DNA of 37,223 nucleotides from an uncultured Francisellaceae bacterium (lineage in GTDB: Bacteria; Pseudomonadota; Gammaproteobacteria; UBA6186; Azoamicaceae), in assembly GCA_903827925.1 (NCBI GenBank), contig CAIKKE010000087.1, positions 1 through 37,223 of the forward strand, read 5' to 3'. The notes below the pieces were generated by a model. That model searched no databases and had not been told where the DNA came from. It was given only the letters and a program-made list of their open reading frames with translations. The position numbers and the translations under genes are program-made. Shown one piece after another: positions 7,611 to 15,678 of this stretch (position 1 is its first letter; each line of letters opens with the position of its first letter).

Positions 7611-7969
7611 TTATAATGAGTACCTTTAGTAGCAAAGTCATACGAATCTGTTCCAAATAGCTTACTCAAAAAAGGAATACCGATTACTGCTAAACCTAGA
7701 ATAAAATATACAATTACTGTAGATAAAGGAATTAATTTAGGATTGTTACGATGCTCTTTATAATTAACCAAACCAGCAGTTAATAAATAAACCCCAGTAA
7801 AAATACAAGCTGCCCAAAAAAACTTAGTTAAAAAGCTTGTACCTGACATAAGTGTACCTGTAGCTTCACCTATATCTTTCACCGCGATTACACTGCTAAC
7901 TGAAATTAAACCAAGAAATAAAAATATAAATCTACTTAAATTTTTTAAATACCTAATAATCTTTTGCAT
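7607..7969 (-). CDS. IcmD/DotP-like inner-membrane protein of a Dot/Icm (type IVB) secretion system
   Basis: This 120-residue protein has an N-terminal hydrophobic signal/anchor (about 12-30), a second hydrophobic segment (about 48-68), a hydrophilic loop KEHRNNPKLIPLS and a third hydrophobic segment (about 82-102). From memory of the families, the loop matches the K-x-H-K-D-NP-x-x-IP motif of Legionella/Coxiella IcmD (DotP) and IcmC (DotE). The length fits IcmD (about 130 aa) better than IcmC (about 190 aa), but the paralogue cannot be fixed, so no symbol is given. It stands alone, away from other icm/dot genes. The ATG at 7969 lacks a close Shine-Dalgarno; AAGGA lies about 14 nt upstream. 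Confidence 0.6.
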   Translation of the reverse strand: MQKIIRYLKNLSRFIFLFLGLISVSSVIAVKDIGEATGTLMSGTSFLTKFFWAACIFTGVYLLTAGLVNYKEHRNNPKLIPLSTVIVYFILGLAVIGIPFLSKLFGTDSYDFATKGTHYN

Positions 7970-8020
7970 ATATATTTAATTATTCCTTTATCTTTTATCC
8001 TTACGATCTTATTAAAATCT

Positions 8021-8093
8021 TGGGTCGTGAGGGATTCGAACCTTCGACCAATAGGTTAAAAGCCTACTGCTCTACCAACTGAGCTAACGACCC
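8021..8093 (-). tRNA. tRNA-Lys (anticodon TTT)
   Basis: A complete 73-nt cloverleaf is read on the minus strand. The acceptor stem is GGGTCGT/ACGACCC with discriminator A, the D-arm is GCTC...GAGC, the anticodon loop is CTTTTAA (TTT), and the T-loop is TTCGAAT with a GAAGG/CCCTC stem. The 3' CCA is not encoded (the bases after the discriminator are AGA). Confidence 0.97.
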
Positions 8094-8133
8094 TGTATAA
8101 AAACTAAATACTTAAAATACTTTGAATTTTAAG

Positions 8134-8161
8134 ATTATACTAATTTACTTTATAAAAACAA
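8134..8161 (-). promoter_or_regulatory. Candidate sigma-70 promoter for tRNA-Lys
   Basis: On the minus strand, TTGTTT (8161-8156) is followed after 16 bp by a perfect TATAAT (8139-8134), giving a start about 30 nt before the tRNA. A 12-bp perfect palindrome AGAGTATACTCT (8161-8172) abuts the -35 box. This is prediction by eye only; nothing else was recognised in the 8094-8305 spacer. Confidence 0.45.
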
Positions 8162-8305
8162 GAGTATACTCTGCGACCTTTGATTATGAAATTTAATTAA
8201 CTTTATAGTATAAGATTGAATTAATTTAGAATTAATGTTTATTGTGCTTGTAAATTCTTTTTGTTCTGTTTTTAATATAAAAATATATTTTAAAACAACT
8301 ATTTA

Positions 8306-8473
8306 CTACTTTTGTTGTAATTTAATTAATTGTAATTGCGTAATGACATGGAAAAAATCATCTTCTAAACAAGCTTTGCTTTGCTTGATTTGAGATAGCT
8401 CAACTTCTAGTTGTTGAACTTTAGCTTTTTGTGTAGTTAATAACTTTTGTAAGCTTTTAACAATTACTGACAT
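8306..8473 (-). CDS. Small coiled-coil protein (55 aa), function unknown
   Basis: ATG 8473 is chosen because a strong GGGAGGG sits 7 nt upstream. The open frame extends seven codons further to an ATG inside that leader. The product starts MSVIVKSLQKLLTTQKAKVQQLEVEL and is almost wholly alpha-helical, with heptad-spaced L/I/V residues (about residues 8-36), so a short coiled coil is likely. The size and composition recall SlyX, but the SlyX sequence signature is not evident, so I do not assign it. It lies 139 bp downstream of cca on the same strand and just upstream of tRNA-Lys. Confidence 0.55.
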   Translation of the reverse strand: MSVIVKSLQKLLTTQKAKVQQLEVELSQIKQSKACLEDDFFHVITQLQLIKLQQK

Positions 8474-8612
8474 TGGCACGCCCTCCCATGGCATTTTTAA
8501 AAAATACTAAAATGACCTGTTATTAAATCTGTTTCAATATCATTATTTGTAAAAGTATTACAGACTTTTAGGTATAAATTATATGGATTTTTTCTTACAA
8601 AAATCAAATTAG

Positions 8613-9914
8613 TTAATTAATTGTCAGATTTTTTTTAAATTCAGCAATTAATTTTAATTGAAATTTTCTTATCGCCTCACCTAATTTGATTCCAACTAGT
8701 CCTTTAGCTATAAATGCTTGCGGCTTAATATTGCTAACAATTTTAAAAACTTTCATTAAAAAATCTTTAGGCAAATATTCTAAATCTTGTTTACCTTCTC
8801 TCCCAGTAGCATCTGCTTTGCAGGCAATTAAAAAGTCTTCTAGTATTGTTGGATTGCGAAACGCATCTAAACTTAAAAATAATTTCAAAATAGTTTTCGG
8901 ATTTAATTCAAAAGCTTTATGACTATGTAAATGCCATTTAGCAACTTTAATTGCTAATTTTTTATAAGCATTAGGCACCTTAAATCTATTACACCAATGA
9001 GTAATTAAATTAACCCCTCTTTGCTCATGCCCATGATGCTTAGGTAATATATTTGGATCGGTAGCTCCTTTACCTAAATCATGACATAACACCGCAAACC
9101 TAATTTTAAGATTTTTGCTAAATTTTACAGCTTGCTTTAAGGCTAGCATGGTATGGATCCAAGTATCTATTTCTGGATGCCAAACAGGATTTTGGGGGAT
9201 CCCATATAATTTATTTAATTCAGGAAAAATGTAATCCAATGCACCCACCAAACGCAACACTATAAAAAATTCTTCAGGATTAGAGGTTTGTAAGGCTTTT
9301 TCAATTTCCTTCCATACTCTCTCTGGGGTTACACATTCTAATTCATGATTATTTACTATAATCTTCATTAAATGTATAGTTTCTTCAGCAATACTAAACC
9401 CTTGTTGGCAAAAATTTGCTGCAAATCTAGCAGCTCTTAAGATCCTAATTGGATCTTCTATAAATGCCGGAGATACGTGCTTTAAAATTTTATTTCGTAA
9501 ATCCGTATAACCATTACATGGATCTATAAGATTTCCTTCCAAATCTCTAGCCATAGCATTGATAGTTAAATCTCTTCTAAATAAATCTTGTTCTAAGGTA
9601 ACATTTGAAGAAAAATCGCAACTAAATCCATAATAACCTTTAGCAGTTTTACGTTCTGTTCTAGCTAAAGCATATTCTTCCCCAGTCGATGGATGAATAA
9701 ATACTGGAAAATCCTTGCCAACTTTTTGAAAACCCAGAGATAACATCTCGTTTTCCGAAGAACCAACTACTACCCAATCTCTCTCTTTTACAGGTAAACC
9801 TAACAATTCATCTCTGATAGCACCACCAACTAAAAAAACTTTTAAATTTTTTACTAGCTTATCATGTTTACCTAGATTGATGCTCGTTTCAATATTCATC
9901 GTATCAATATTCAT
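8613..9914 (-). CDS. cca: CCA tRNA nucleotidyltransferase
   Basis: This enzyme adds or repairs the 3'-CCA of tRNAs. The class II head domain shows FLVGGAIRDELLGLPVKERDW (about 27-47, ERD as metal-binding pair), then EEYALARTERK, RRDLTINAMA and the EDPIRILRAARFAA helix. The C-terminal half contains an HD domain (FAVLCHDLGKG, KHHGHEQRG, AKWHLHSH), the hallmark of gammaproteobacterial Cca with extra phosphohydrolase activity. The 433-residue length is about 20 above E. coli (412). The first 15 bp are tandemly duplicated (MNIDT MNIET), so translation may begin at ATG 9914 or ATG 9899. The gene follows rsmD by 21 nt. None of the five tRNA genes in the window encodes CCA, so the enzyme should be essential here. 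Confidence 0.95.
   Translation of the reverse strand: MNIDTMNIETSINLGKHDKLVKNLKVFLVGGAIRDELLGLPVKERDWVVVGSSENEMLSLGFQKVGKDFPVFIHPSTGEEYALARTERKTAKGYYGFSCDFSSNVTLEQDLFRRDLTINAMARDLEGNLIDPCNGYTDLRNKILKHVSPAFIEDPIRILRAARFAANFCQQGFSIAEETIHLMKIIVNNHELECVTPERVWKEIEKALQTSNPEEFFIVLRLVGALDYIFPELNKLYGIPQNPVWHPEIDTWIHTMLALKQAVKFSKNLKIRFAVLCHDLGKGATDPNILPKHHGHEQRGVNLITHWCNRFKVPNAYKKLAIKVAKWHLHSHKAFELNPKTILKLFLSLDAFRNPTILEDFLIACKADATGREGKQDLEYLPKDFLMKVFKIVSNIKPQAFIAKGLVGIKLGEAIRKFQLKLIAEFKKNLTIN
9885..9914 (-). repeat. 15-bp tandem duplication doubling the cca start codon
   Basis: On the minus strand, ATGAATATTGATACG (9914-9900) is followed at once by ATGAATATTGAAACG (9899-9885), 14 of 15 identical. The duplication is in frame and gives the gene two consecutive candidate start codons with the same downstream context. 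Confidence 0.85.
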
Positions 9915-9935
9915 AATTATATTTATGTAATAATC

Positions 9936-10562
9936 TTAATTTTTAACATAATCTAATAAATAAAACTTTACTTTACCTGCTTTGCTAAATTTACTTATTT
10001 TTAGCTGTTTAGGAAAATTTATGTCTTCTAATATACTACTATTTTGATAACATTCAAAATATATTTTAGCGGTTTTAGATAAGATCTTATTAATAATTAG
10101 CTGGTTTAAAGTTATTAATAAAATCTCTGGATCCCTATAAGGTGGATCTAAAAAAACTATATTAAACTTTTTATTATTAACATTATTATTTTCTAAAGAT
10201 TCTAACGTTATTGGATTTTTTAAAAATAATAATACATCTTGACGCAATACTATAAATTGCTGATCATTTAACTGTAATTTGTGCTGATTAGCTATAATGT
10301 CTTTATATGTTGGCAAATCAATTTCAATTGCAACTGAAAAATTAGCTCCTCTAGATAATGCTTCGAAACTAAAGATCCCAGTACCCGCAAATAAATCTAA
10401 ACAATTAGCCCCTAATAAATAAGGATCTAACCAATTAAAAACAGTCTCCCTAACTCTATCCAACGTCGGGCGTAATGCAATATTTGCGATATTTGTAGAA
10501 TTAAATGCAATCTTTTTTCGCTTAAATTTACCTCCAATAATGCGTAATTCTGAACTTTTCAT
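9936..10562 (-). CDS. rsmD: 16S rRNA (guanine966-N2)-methyltransferase RsmD
   Basis: RsmD methylates G966 of 16S rRNA in the assembled small subunit using S-adenosylmethionine. The 208-residue protein has the N-terminal RIIGGKFKRKKI element and the LRPTLDRVRETVFNWL motif. The SAM-binding motif is CLDLFAGTGIFSFEALSRGA (about 56-75), and the catalytic N-methyltransferase motif DPPY lies near 140, in IVFLDPPYRDP. Length is normal for the family. The ATG at 10562 has no obvious Shine-Dalgarno. It precedes cca by 21 nt on the same strand, so the two are probably co-transcribed. An asparagine-rich loop (LENNNVNNKKF) sits before DPPY. Confidence 0.93.
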   Translation of the reverse strand: MKSSELRIIGGKFKRKKIAFNSTNIANIALRPTLDRVRETVFNWLDPYLLGANCLDLFAGTGIFSFEALSRGANFSVAIEIDLPTYKDIIANQHKLQLNDQQFIVLRQDVLLFLKNPITLESLENNNVNNKKFNIVFLDPPYRDPEILLITLNQLIINKILSKTAKIYFECYQNSSILEDINFPKQLKISKFSKAGKVKFYLLDYVKN

Positions 10563-10725
10563 AACATCAAAATACCATAACCATAACTAAATAACAAAAT
10601 TTTTAAAATATATTAGGTAATTTTGATAAATTATATTAAGATCAAATTAGCAAAATTCAAAAAACTATAACTATAATAGACTATGATAAAATATTATAAA
10701 AATTTTATTGTCACATGGAGCGTAA

Positions 10726-12177
10726 ATGTCTAAGTCAATTGACACAAACAATGTGTCAAATAAAAGCAATATTTATCCAAAATATCGTCCTTGGAGCCCC
10801 GGACTGACGGAACAAGTTGTATTATCCGCTAATAATGACTTAAGTGGTAGCAATATTAATCAAGCCACTAATAGTGCTATAGAAAATAGCATGCACAGTA
10901 ACATACATAATAATAATATGCTAAATAATATTAATACCCGCACACCAAACTATAACTCTATTAACACGGACAACCAAGACTTAAAATTAGCTTTAGAAAA
11001 AAATACTATACGTAAACAAGAACTTATTAATGAAATTCAAACTAGCAATGTTAAAAGCCCATTGTCGTTAGGGGGATTCTTTCAACCTATCAATATGCAA
11101 ATTCCTAATTCTAGTCAAAATGGACAAAAAATTAATCGCTTAATGCACGATCTAAAACGTCAAGAACAAGAAATTACCTCGATTACTGCAAACCTAAAAA
11201 TCTCTGAAGCTACTGAAAAAGCAGAACAAGCAGAATTAATTAGACGAACCGAAGAACAAGCAAGAATTTCTGCAGAAAAAAGGATGAAAACTGCAATAGA
11301 GCAAGTACATGCTGCAGCGTCTCAATTAAGTATTGCTATCGAAAAAGCCAAGTTTGCCGAACAAGCCCAAAAAGAAGAAGAAAAATCTAGAAGAAGAGCA
11401 GAAGCCCAAATAAATAATATTGCAGAAAAAAACATGATCCTTGAAAAAGCATTACAAAATGAAATTCAAGCTAGAAAAACTGCAGAAGATAAAGCACAAA
11501 TTAGTTTAAATCAAACCATTCAAACTGAATTAGCCAGACAAGAAATTGAAGGGTCTAGAAAAAAATTAGAACAAGAACATAATGAATTATTAGAAAAACT
11601 CAGAAAAATGGAATTAACCAAAAATTCCGAAGAAATTTCTAAACATGAATTACAACAACAATTTAATCGATACCAAGAAATCACTGAACATGACAAACAA
11701 ATTTTAGAAAAAACTTTACAAAATTTTCAATATGAACAAGCTCAAATTTTATCTAACAATGATGAACTACAAAATCAAATCGTCGGCTTAGAAGAATTAG
11801 CTAGACAACAAGAACAACAAATAAATAATTTAGAAGCTAAATTATTTGAATCACAAAAACATCAAAATAAACTAGAACAAATCATTGAAACTGAACAAAA
11901 TTTAAGAAAAATTGCCGATCAAAAAGCGAATAACGCACTAGCCACTACCGCCAAATCTGAACTTGCGCGCAAAAAAGCTGAAGAAATCACGCTTTTAACC
12001 AAAAAACAAGCAAGACACGCCGTAACTCAGGCAAGTCAAACTGTGATGAAATTTCTAGATTCTTCGAATCACCTTGGTAATAATAGTAGTAGCAATAATA
12101 AAGAAGAAGAACTATTAGACGATGGGTATTTGGAAGATTTGCTTAACAGTGATAATGTAAATGATAATAATCAATAA
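10726..12177 (+). CDS. Long coiled-coil protein with an acidic C-terminal tail; effector candidate
   Basis: This 483-residue protein has a short N-terminal region (PKYRPWSPGLTEQVVLSAN), an Asn/Ser-rich linker to about residue 90 and a long Glu/Lys/Gln/Ala-rich helix (about 140-440) with heptad periodicity typical of coiled coils. There is no signal peptide or membrane segment. The last 30 residues contain KEEELLDDGYLEDLL, an acidic cluster like the glutamate-rich E-block near the C-terminus of many Dot/Icm substrates. With the IcmD-like gene nearby, translocation into a host is plausible but unproven. GGAG lies 5 nt before the ATG at 10726, and TATAAT occurs at 10672-10677. The protein is not recognised as a named family; a structural role is the alternative. 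Confidence 0.65.
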   Translation: MSKSIDTNNVSNKSNIYPKYRPWSPGLTEQVVLSANNDLSGSNINQATNSAIENSMHSNIHNNNMLNNINTRTPNYNSINTDNQDLKLALEKNTIRKQELINEIQTSNVKSPLSLGGFFQPINMQIPNSSQNGQKINRLMHDLKRQEQEITSITANLKISEATEKAEQAELIRRTEEQARISAEKRMKTAIEQVHAAASQLSIAIEKAKFAEQAQKEEEKSRRRAEAQINNIAEKNMILEKALQNEIQARKTAEDKAQISLNQTIQTELARQEIEGSRKKLEQEHNELLEKLRKMELTKNSEEISKHELQQQFNRYQEITEHDKQILEKTLQNFQYEQAQILSNNDELQNQIVGLEELARQQEQQINNLEAKLFESQKHQNKLEQIIETEQNLRKIADQKANNALATTAKSELARKKAEEITLLTKKQARHAVTQASQTVMKFLDSSNHLGNNSSSNNKEEELLDDGYLEDLLNSDNVNDNNQ

Positions 12178-12287
12178 AAATTAAAATTTCAATTAAAAAT
12201 TATTTTAGTATTCATATTTAAAATTAACTTTAAAATCATCTTAAAAACAATTACACACCAGCGACTATATTATTTATTAAAGATATA

Positions 12288-13607
12288 TTATTTAGTTAAA
12301 GATGATTTTTCTAATTTATCAAAATGATTAAGACCGTATATAAAAACCACCATCAAAGGTATAAAAATAATTAACAATCCTTGATAATCAAATATTTTTG
12401 TTAAATACACAAAACCAAATGATGTAATTATAAATACTAACGCCCTAGATAAAGCATATAAAAAACTAATATATCTAAATCTCTTAAACACTGGAAAATT
12501 AGTAAATATAATAGCTTCAGCTGGAGATGAAGTAGGTTGAAATATCGCAACCACAATCTGTATACAATACAATTGAACTACTGTGCTAGTATTAAATAAA
12601 AAGTAAGGTAAAAATATAATAAAAATAGAAAATACATAAACCCTTACTCTGATAATTTTTAATGGACATATTTTGTAGCATAAATAAGTATTAGATAGCA
12701 TTACTACAAATTCAGTAAAGGAAACAATCAAGTTATGTTGTATAACTTGTTGAGGGGAATAATTAAAAGAATTTTTTAATATGCAAGCACAGTAGACATA
12801 CAAAAAATAAAAACATACTGGTCGCCCACATTGTAAGAAAAAATAAGCTAAAGAGGTCTTTTGATTAACTTTTTCATTCACTATTGGATCTGATTTTAAA
12901 ATATCATTAGCATCTAGATCTGCTTGTTTAAAAATTTTTTTAAGTTTAAGTCGTGCATTAGCGAATTCTGGAGTTTCACGTAACGCTGTACGAGCAACGG
13001 TACCTACTATCGCGATTAGTGCCCCCATCAAAAATGCAAGCCTCCACTCAAACCCAGCACTTAATATTGCAGATGACATTGCTAGTGCAGCTAAAGATCC
13101 AATTACACATGAGCATCCGATAAAATTAACTACTGGATAACATTCTGGTTTTTTTATCAACTCTGATAAATAAATTTGAGCTCCTATTACTTCCCCCATA
13201 GATGACAATCCCTGAAGGATGCGGCATATTGTTACTAACCAAGCAGCAGTTATACCTATTTGTTCATAAGTTGGCATCAAGGCCATAGAGACGCAACAAA
13301 TAGACATCATAGTAGTTGTTATAATTACTGTAGACTTACGTCCATAAATATCTCCTATGTAACCAAAAATTAGTGCACCAATAGGGCGAAAAACAAATAT
13401 TGAACAAAATCCTGTAGCCGCTATTAAATTAGATAAATGAGGACTAATTTTTGGGAAAAACAATTCGTTTAAAAACACCGCCATATGTAAATACAGCATT
13501 AAATCAAAATATTCAAGAAAAGTACCTGCTAATAAGATTGCTGTGGCTTTTTTTTGTTCAAAATTTAATGATCTATTTAATGATCTAATTATATTCATGT
13601 TTTTCAT
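12288..13607 (-). CDS. MFS transporter of the metabolite:H+ symporter (ProP-like) family
   Basis: This is a polytopic membrane protein of about 439 residues with roughly 12 hydrophobic segments. The signatures are those of the MHS/ProP group: GTFLEYFDLMLYLHM in the first helix, RPIGALIFGYIGDIYGRKSTV between helices 2 and 3, RILQGLSSMGEVIGAQIYLSE in helix 4, and LRETPEFA after helix 6. Such proteins import compatible solutes or organic acids, and related copies are common in intracellular bacteria. The substrate is not predictable. ATG 13607 is used; the frame opens with TTG 13619, and ATG 13598 is also possible. A 12-bp tandem duplication lies just after the start. The upstream spacer holds IS debris, so its original promoter may have been disturbed. 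Confidence 0.82.
   Translation of the reverse strand: MKNMNIIRSLNRSLNFEQKKATAILLAGTFLEYFDLMLYLHMAVFLNELFFPKISPHLSNLIAATGFCSIFVFRPIGALIFGYIGDIYGRKSTVIITTTMMSICCVSMALMPTYEQIGITAAWLVTICRILQGLSSMGEVIGAQIYLSELIKKPECYPVVNFIGCSCVIGSLAALAMSSAILSAGFEWRLAFLMGALIAIVGTVARTALRETPEFANARLKLKKIFKQADLDANDILKSDPIVNEKVNQKTSLAYFFLQCGRPVCFYFLYVYCACILKNSFNYSPQQVIQHNLIVSFTEFVVMLSNTYLCYKICPLKIIRVRVYVFSIFIIFLPYFLFNTSTVVQLYCIQIVVAIFQPTSSPAEAIIFTNFPVFKRFRYISFLYALSRALVFIITSFGFVYLTKIFDYQGLLIIFIPLMVVFIYGLNHFDKLEKSSLTK
13563..13586 (-). repeat. 12-bp tandem duplication near the MFS gene start
   Basis: ATTTAATGATCT occurs twice in direct succession (plus-strand reading, 13563-13574 and 13575-13586). It encodes the in-frame repeat R-S-L-N/R-S-L-N close to the N-terminus of the transporter. 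Confidence 0.85.
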
Positions 13608-13681
13608 ACTACATAACAATGATTTGCAGAACTTTATTTTTTATTAATTCAATATAAAATTTTTTAACCCCCTTTGTCAAT

Positions 13682-13750
13682 TTTTTTAATAATATTGTCA
13701 AACCAAAGTAAAAATTTCCCCTATACATCCAAGTTAGAAATTCCCCCTAC
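13682..13750 (-). mobile_element. Possible IS21-family terminal remnant
   Basis: Two imperfect direct repeats, CCAAAGTAAAAATTTCCCCT (13703-13722) and CCAAGTTAGAAATTCCCCCT (13729-13748), are followed on the minus strand by TTTGACA. Multiple GGGG-AATTT-type repeats next to a TTGACA end are characteristic of IS21-family ends. No istA or istB is visible here, so only an end would be left. This is pattern recognition only. Confidence 0.35.
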
Positions 13751-13803
13751 TGTTAACGAAATAAAACCTTCTTTATAAAATTTGTTATTGTATTAAAACT
13801 TAA

Positions 13804-14041
13804 TGTATAATAAAATCGATTGACAAGATAGAATACTCCCTAAAAGATAACGCAGCATTTCAATTATTTTTAGGCGAATGCAACAGCATTAGAATGAATG
13901 ATAAAGAATCATTAAGTCAATTATTATTAAAACATAAACAGTACTTTCCTGAGCAATATCTATACAATCATTAACAGAGCAGATAAAGCTTATTATTCTA
14001 AAGCTAATAAACAACAATTATTAAATAATAGCGTTAAATAA
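13804..14041 (+). pseudogene. Decayed DDE transposase fragment
   Basis: The frame from 13804 to the stop at 13974 reads ...IEYSLKDNAAFQLFLGECNSI..., like the N-terminal region of IS5/IS1182-type transposases. A different frame from 13979 to 14041 reads ADKAYYSKANKQQLLNNS, like the ADKGY-S-x-x-N segment around the second catalytic aspartate. The two are in different frames, have stops and no start, so this is a dead remnant. The rest of the 13608-14242 spacer holds no other recognised feature. Confidence 0.45.
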
Positions 14042-14242
14042 CCAGACATAACTGTTTTAACGATAAATTGTTTTTTAGCAAATTTAATCTTTCACAAAAA
14101 AAGCTTGATCTTTTTTAAAATTTATTGTTAGAATAAATTAATGATTGATGACAAGATGATTTAAGGCCAGCACATAGATCGATTACTACAATCAATCTTT
14201 AATAGAATAAAGCCAATAAAAATAGAATTATTGAGAGGAGTT

Positions 14243-15640
14243 ATGTTTAATTTGTTTATTTCTAATCAACAATCTGAAGATATTTATACACAAGAGCAAT
14301 TGTTTACTAAAATTGTGTTGCCTGTTTTTAAATTATATCCTGAAATTGCTTTTCTTGCTAACAATAAAACCGCCGCAACAAGCGAAGGCACAGCCTCAAA
14401 TAATGATGTTAATAGTTGGACTTATTTTTTAGTAAAAGAAGGCTTATTAGAAAATACCACTCAAAAACATGTTGAGCTAGAAAGAACTTTGCATTCTTTG
14501 GTTTGTTTTAACCTTATTGTTGATGGTTCCAAATCAGCGTATAACTATTGGAAGCAACAACAAAAACTTGCGATATTAACTGTAGATAGTTTTAACAAGT
14601 TACACAATTTAGTTACACATTCTGTAAATACTGATGAAATTTTTAAAGTTATAGAAGCCAGTTTGGTATATAGCGACTTAGGCAAGTCTCAAGAAATTAA
14701 AAACCTTGGGATAAAAGAAGGACTCATGATAGATGATCATGATGATTTCATGGAGGCTTTATATAACTCCGACGCTACAATTAGAAAAAAAATTATTCCT
14801 GGTTTTGAGTCTTTTCCACACAATATAAAACAACATATTATCAAATTAAATGCTTCTGTACCAATACATTGGGGCTACGTTTTACAATTAGAGGGCGGAC
14901 AAGACATGTTCGCTAAACTATTAAATGGCAACACAATAACTGCTGAATTTTTAAAACAAAATTTTTTAATTAATATTTGTGATATTGCCGGAGCTTTGGC
15001 TCATGTTATGCCGCTAGGATCTTTAACATTTAACGAACATGTCTGGAGTGCGTTTCAAATGGTTTTAGAAACTATTGAACAATTTCTGACACATCGAAAC
15101 CCTAGCAAAGCTTATTTAGACTTAATGCATAAAAAAGCTAATTACTTAGGCTATCCATTAGATAATGAAGATGAAAAATTTGCAATTTTAACTAGGATAG
15201 GATTTTTCCTTCGGCTGTATACCCAAGAAGATGGAGCCTTATTAAAAAAATATTCGGATATAATTTACTTGCCAAAAGAATATTCATTAGTTAAAAAATG
15301 TTTTGGTATTAATTCTGGGATTAACACTTGGAAACACCATCCTACTTATATGCCAGCAGTATTGTTAAATCTTTTTAATTCTACATCTGAAATATCTGAT
15401 AAATATAAAAGAGCTTTAAATGGTTTTGTTGTTTTAGCAAAAATTATCGATGAATATCAAAAATTAGAATATAATAATTCAGAAAGTCCATTATGCTTTA
15501 ACAAGCTAGCCGATCAAGCTAAATTTAATCCAGAATTGTTCGCGGAAACATTTGAAATTTCGCAAATTAATTGGGATGATCCAAAAAATTTAATTATAAA
15601 TTATCCTAGAATATCTTTAAAATATAGGCCAAAACCATAA
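14243..15640 (+). CDS. Unknown 465-aa protein with an HD-like metal-hydrolase residue pattern
   Basis: ATG 14243 is preceded by GAGAGGAG only 2 nt away. TTG 14231 is an upstream alternative that overlaps this site. No named family is recognised. The central part holds a spaced set of potential metal ligands: HNLVTHS (about 121-127), SDLGK (144-148), DDHDD (164-168), HWG (209), CDIAGALAHV (246-255) and NEHVW (about 265-269). Such H...DLGK...HD patterns recall HD/PDE-type phosphohydrolases. This is inference from residue pattern only. There is no signal peptide. The gene lies 38 bp upstream of the RelA/SpoT-type hydrolase on the same strand, so the two may be co-transcribed, and just downstream of IS debris. 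Confidence 0.5.
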   Translation: MFNLFISNQQSEDIYTQEQLFTKIVLPVFKLYPEIAFLANNKTAATSEGTASNNDVNSWTYFLVKEGLLENTTQKHVELERTLHSLVCFNLIVDGSKSAYNYWKQQQKLAILTVDSFNKLHNLVTHSVNTDEIFKVIEASLVYSDLGKSQEIKNLGIKEGLMIDDHDDFMEALYNSDATIRKKIIPGFESFPHNIKQHIIKLNASVPIHWGYVLQLEGGQDMFAKLLNGNTITAEFLKQNFLINICDIAGALAHVMPLGSLTFNEHVWSAFQMVLETIEQFLTHRNPSKAYLDLMHKKANYLGYPLDNEDEKFAILTRIGFFLRLYTQEDGALLKKYSDIIYLPKEYSLVKKCFGINSGINTWKHHPTYMPAVLLNLFNSTSEISDKYKRALNGFVVLAKIIDEYQKLEYNNSESPLCFNKLADQAKFNPELFAETFEISQINWDDPKNLIINYPRISLKYRPKP

Positions 15641-15678
15641 ATAATTGACTTTTAAATTTTTTAATATATCCTATATTT

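Noticed and set aside
8306-8473. Small coiled-coil gene as slyX
   Set aside because: Size fits, but the SlyX sequence pattern is not visible; left unnamed.
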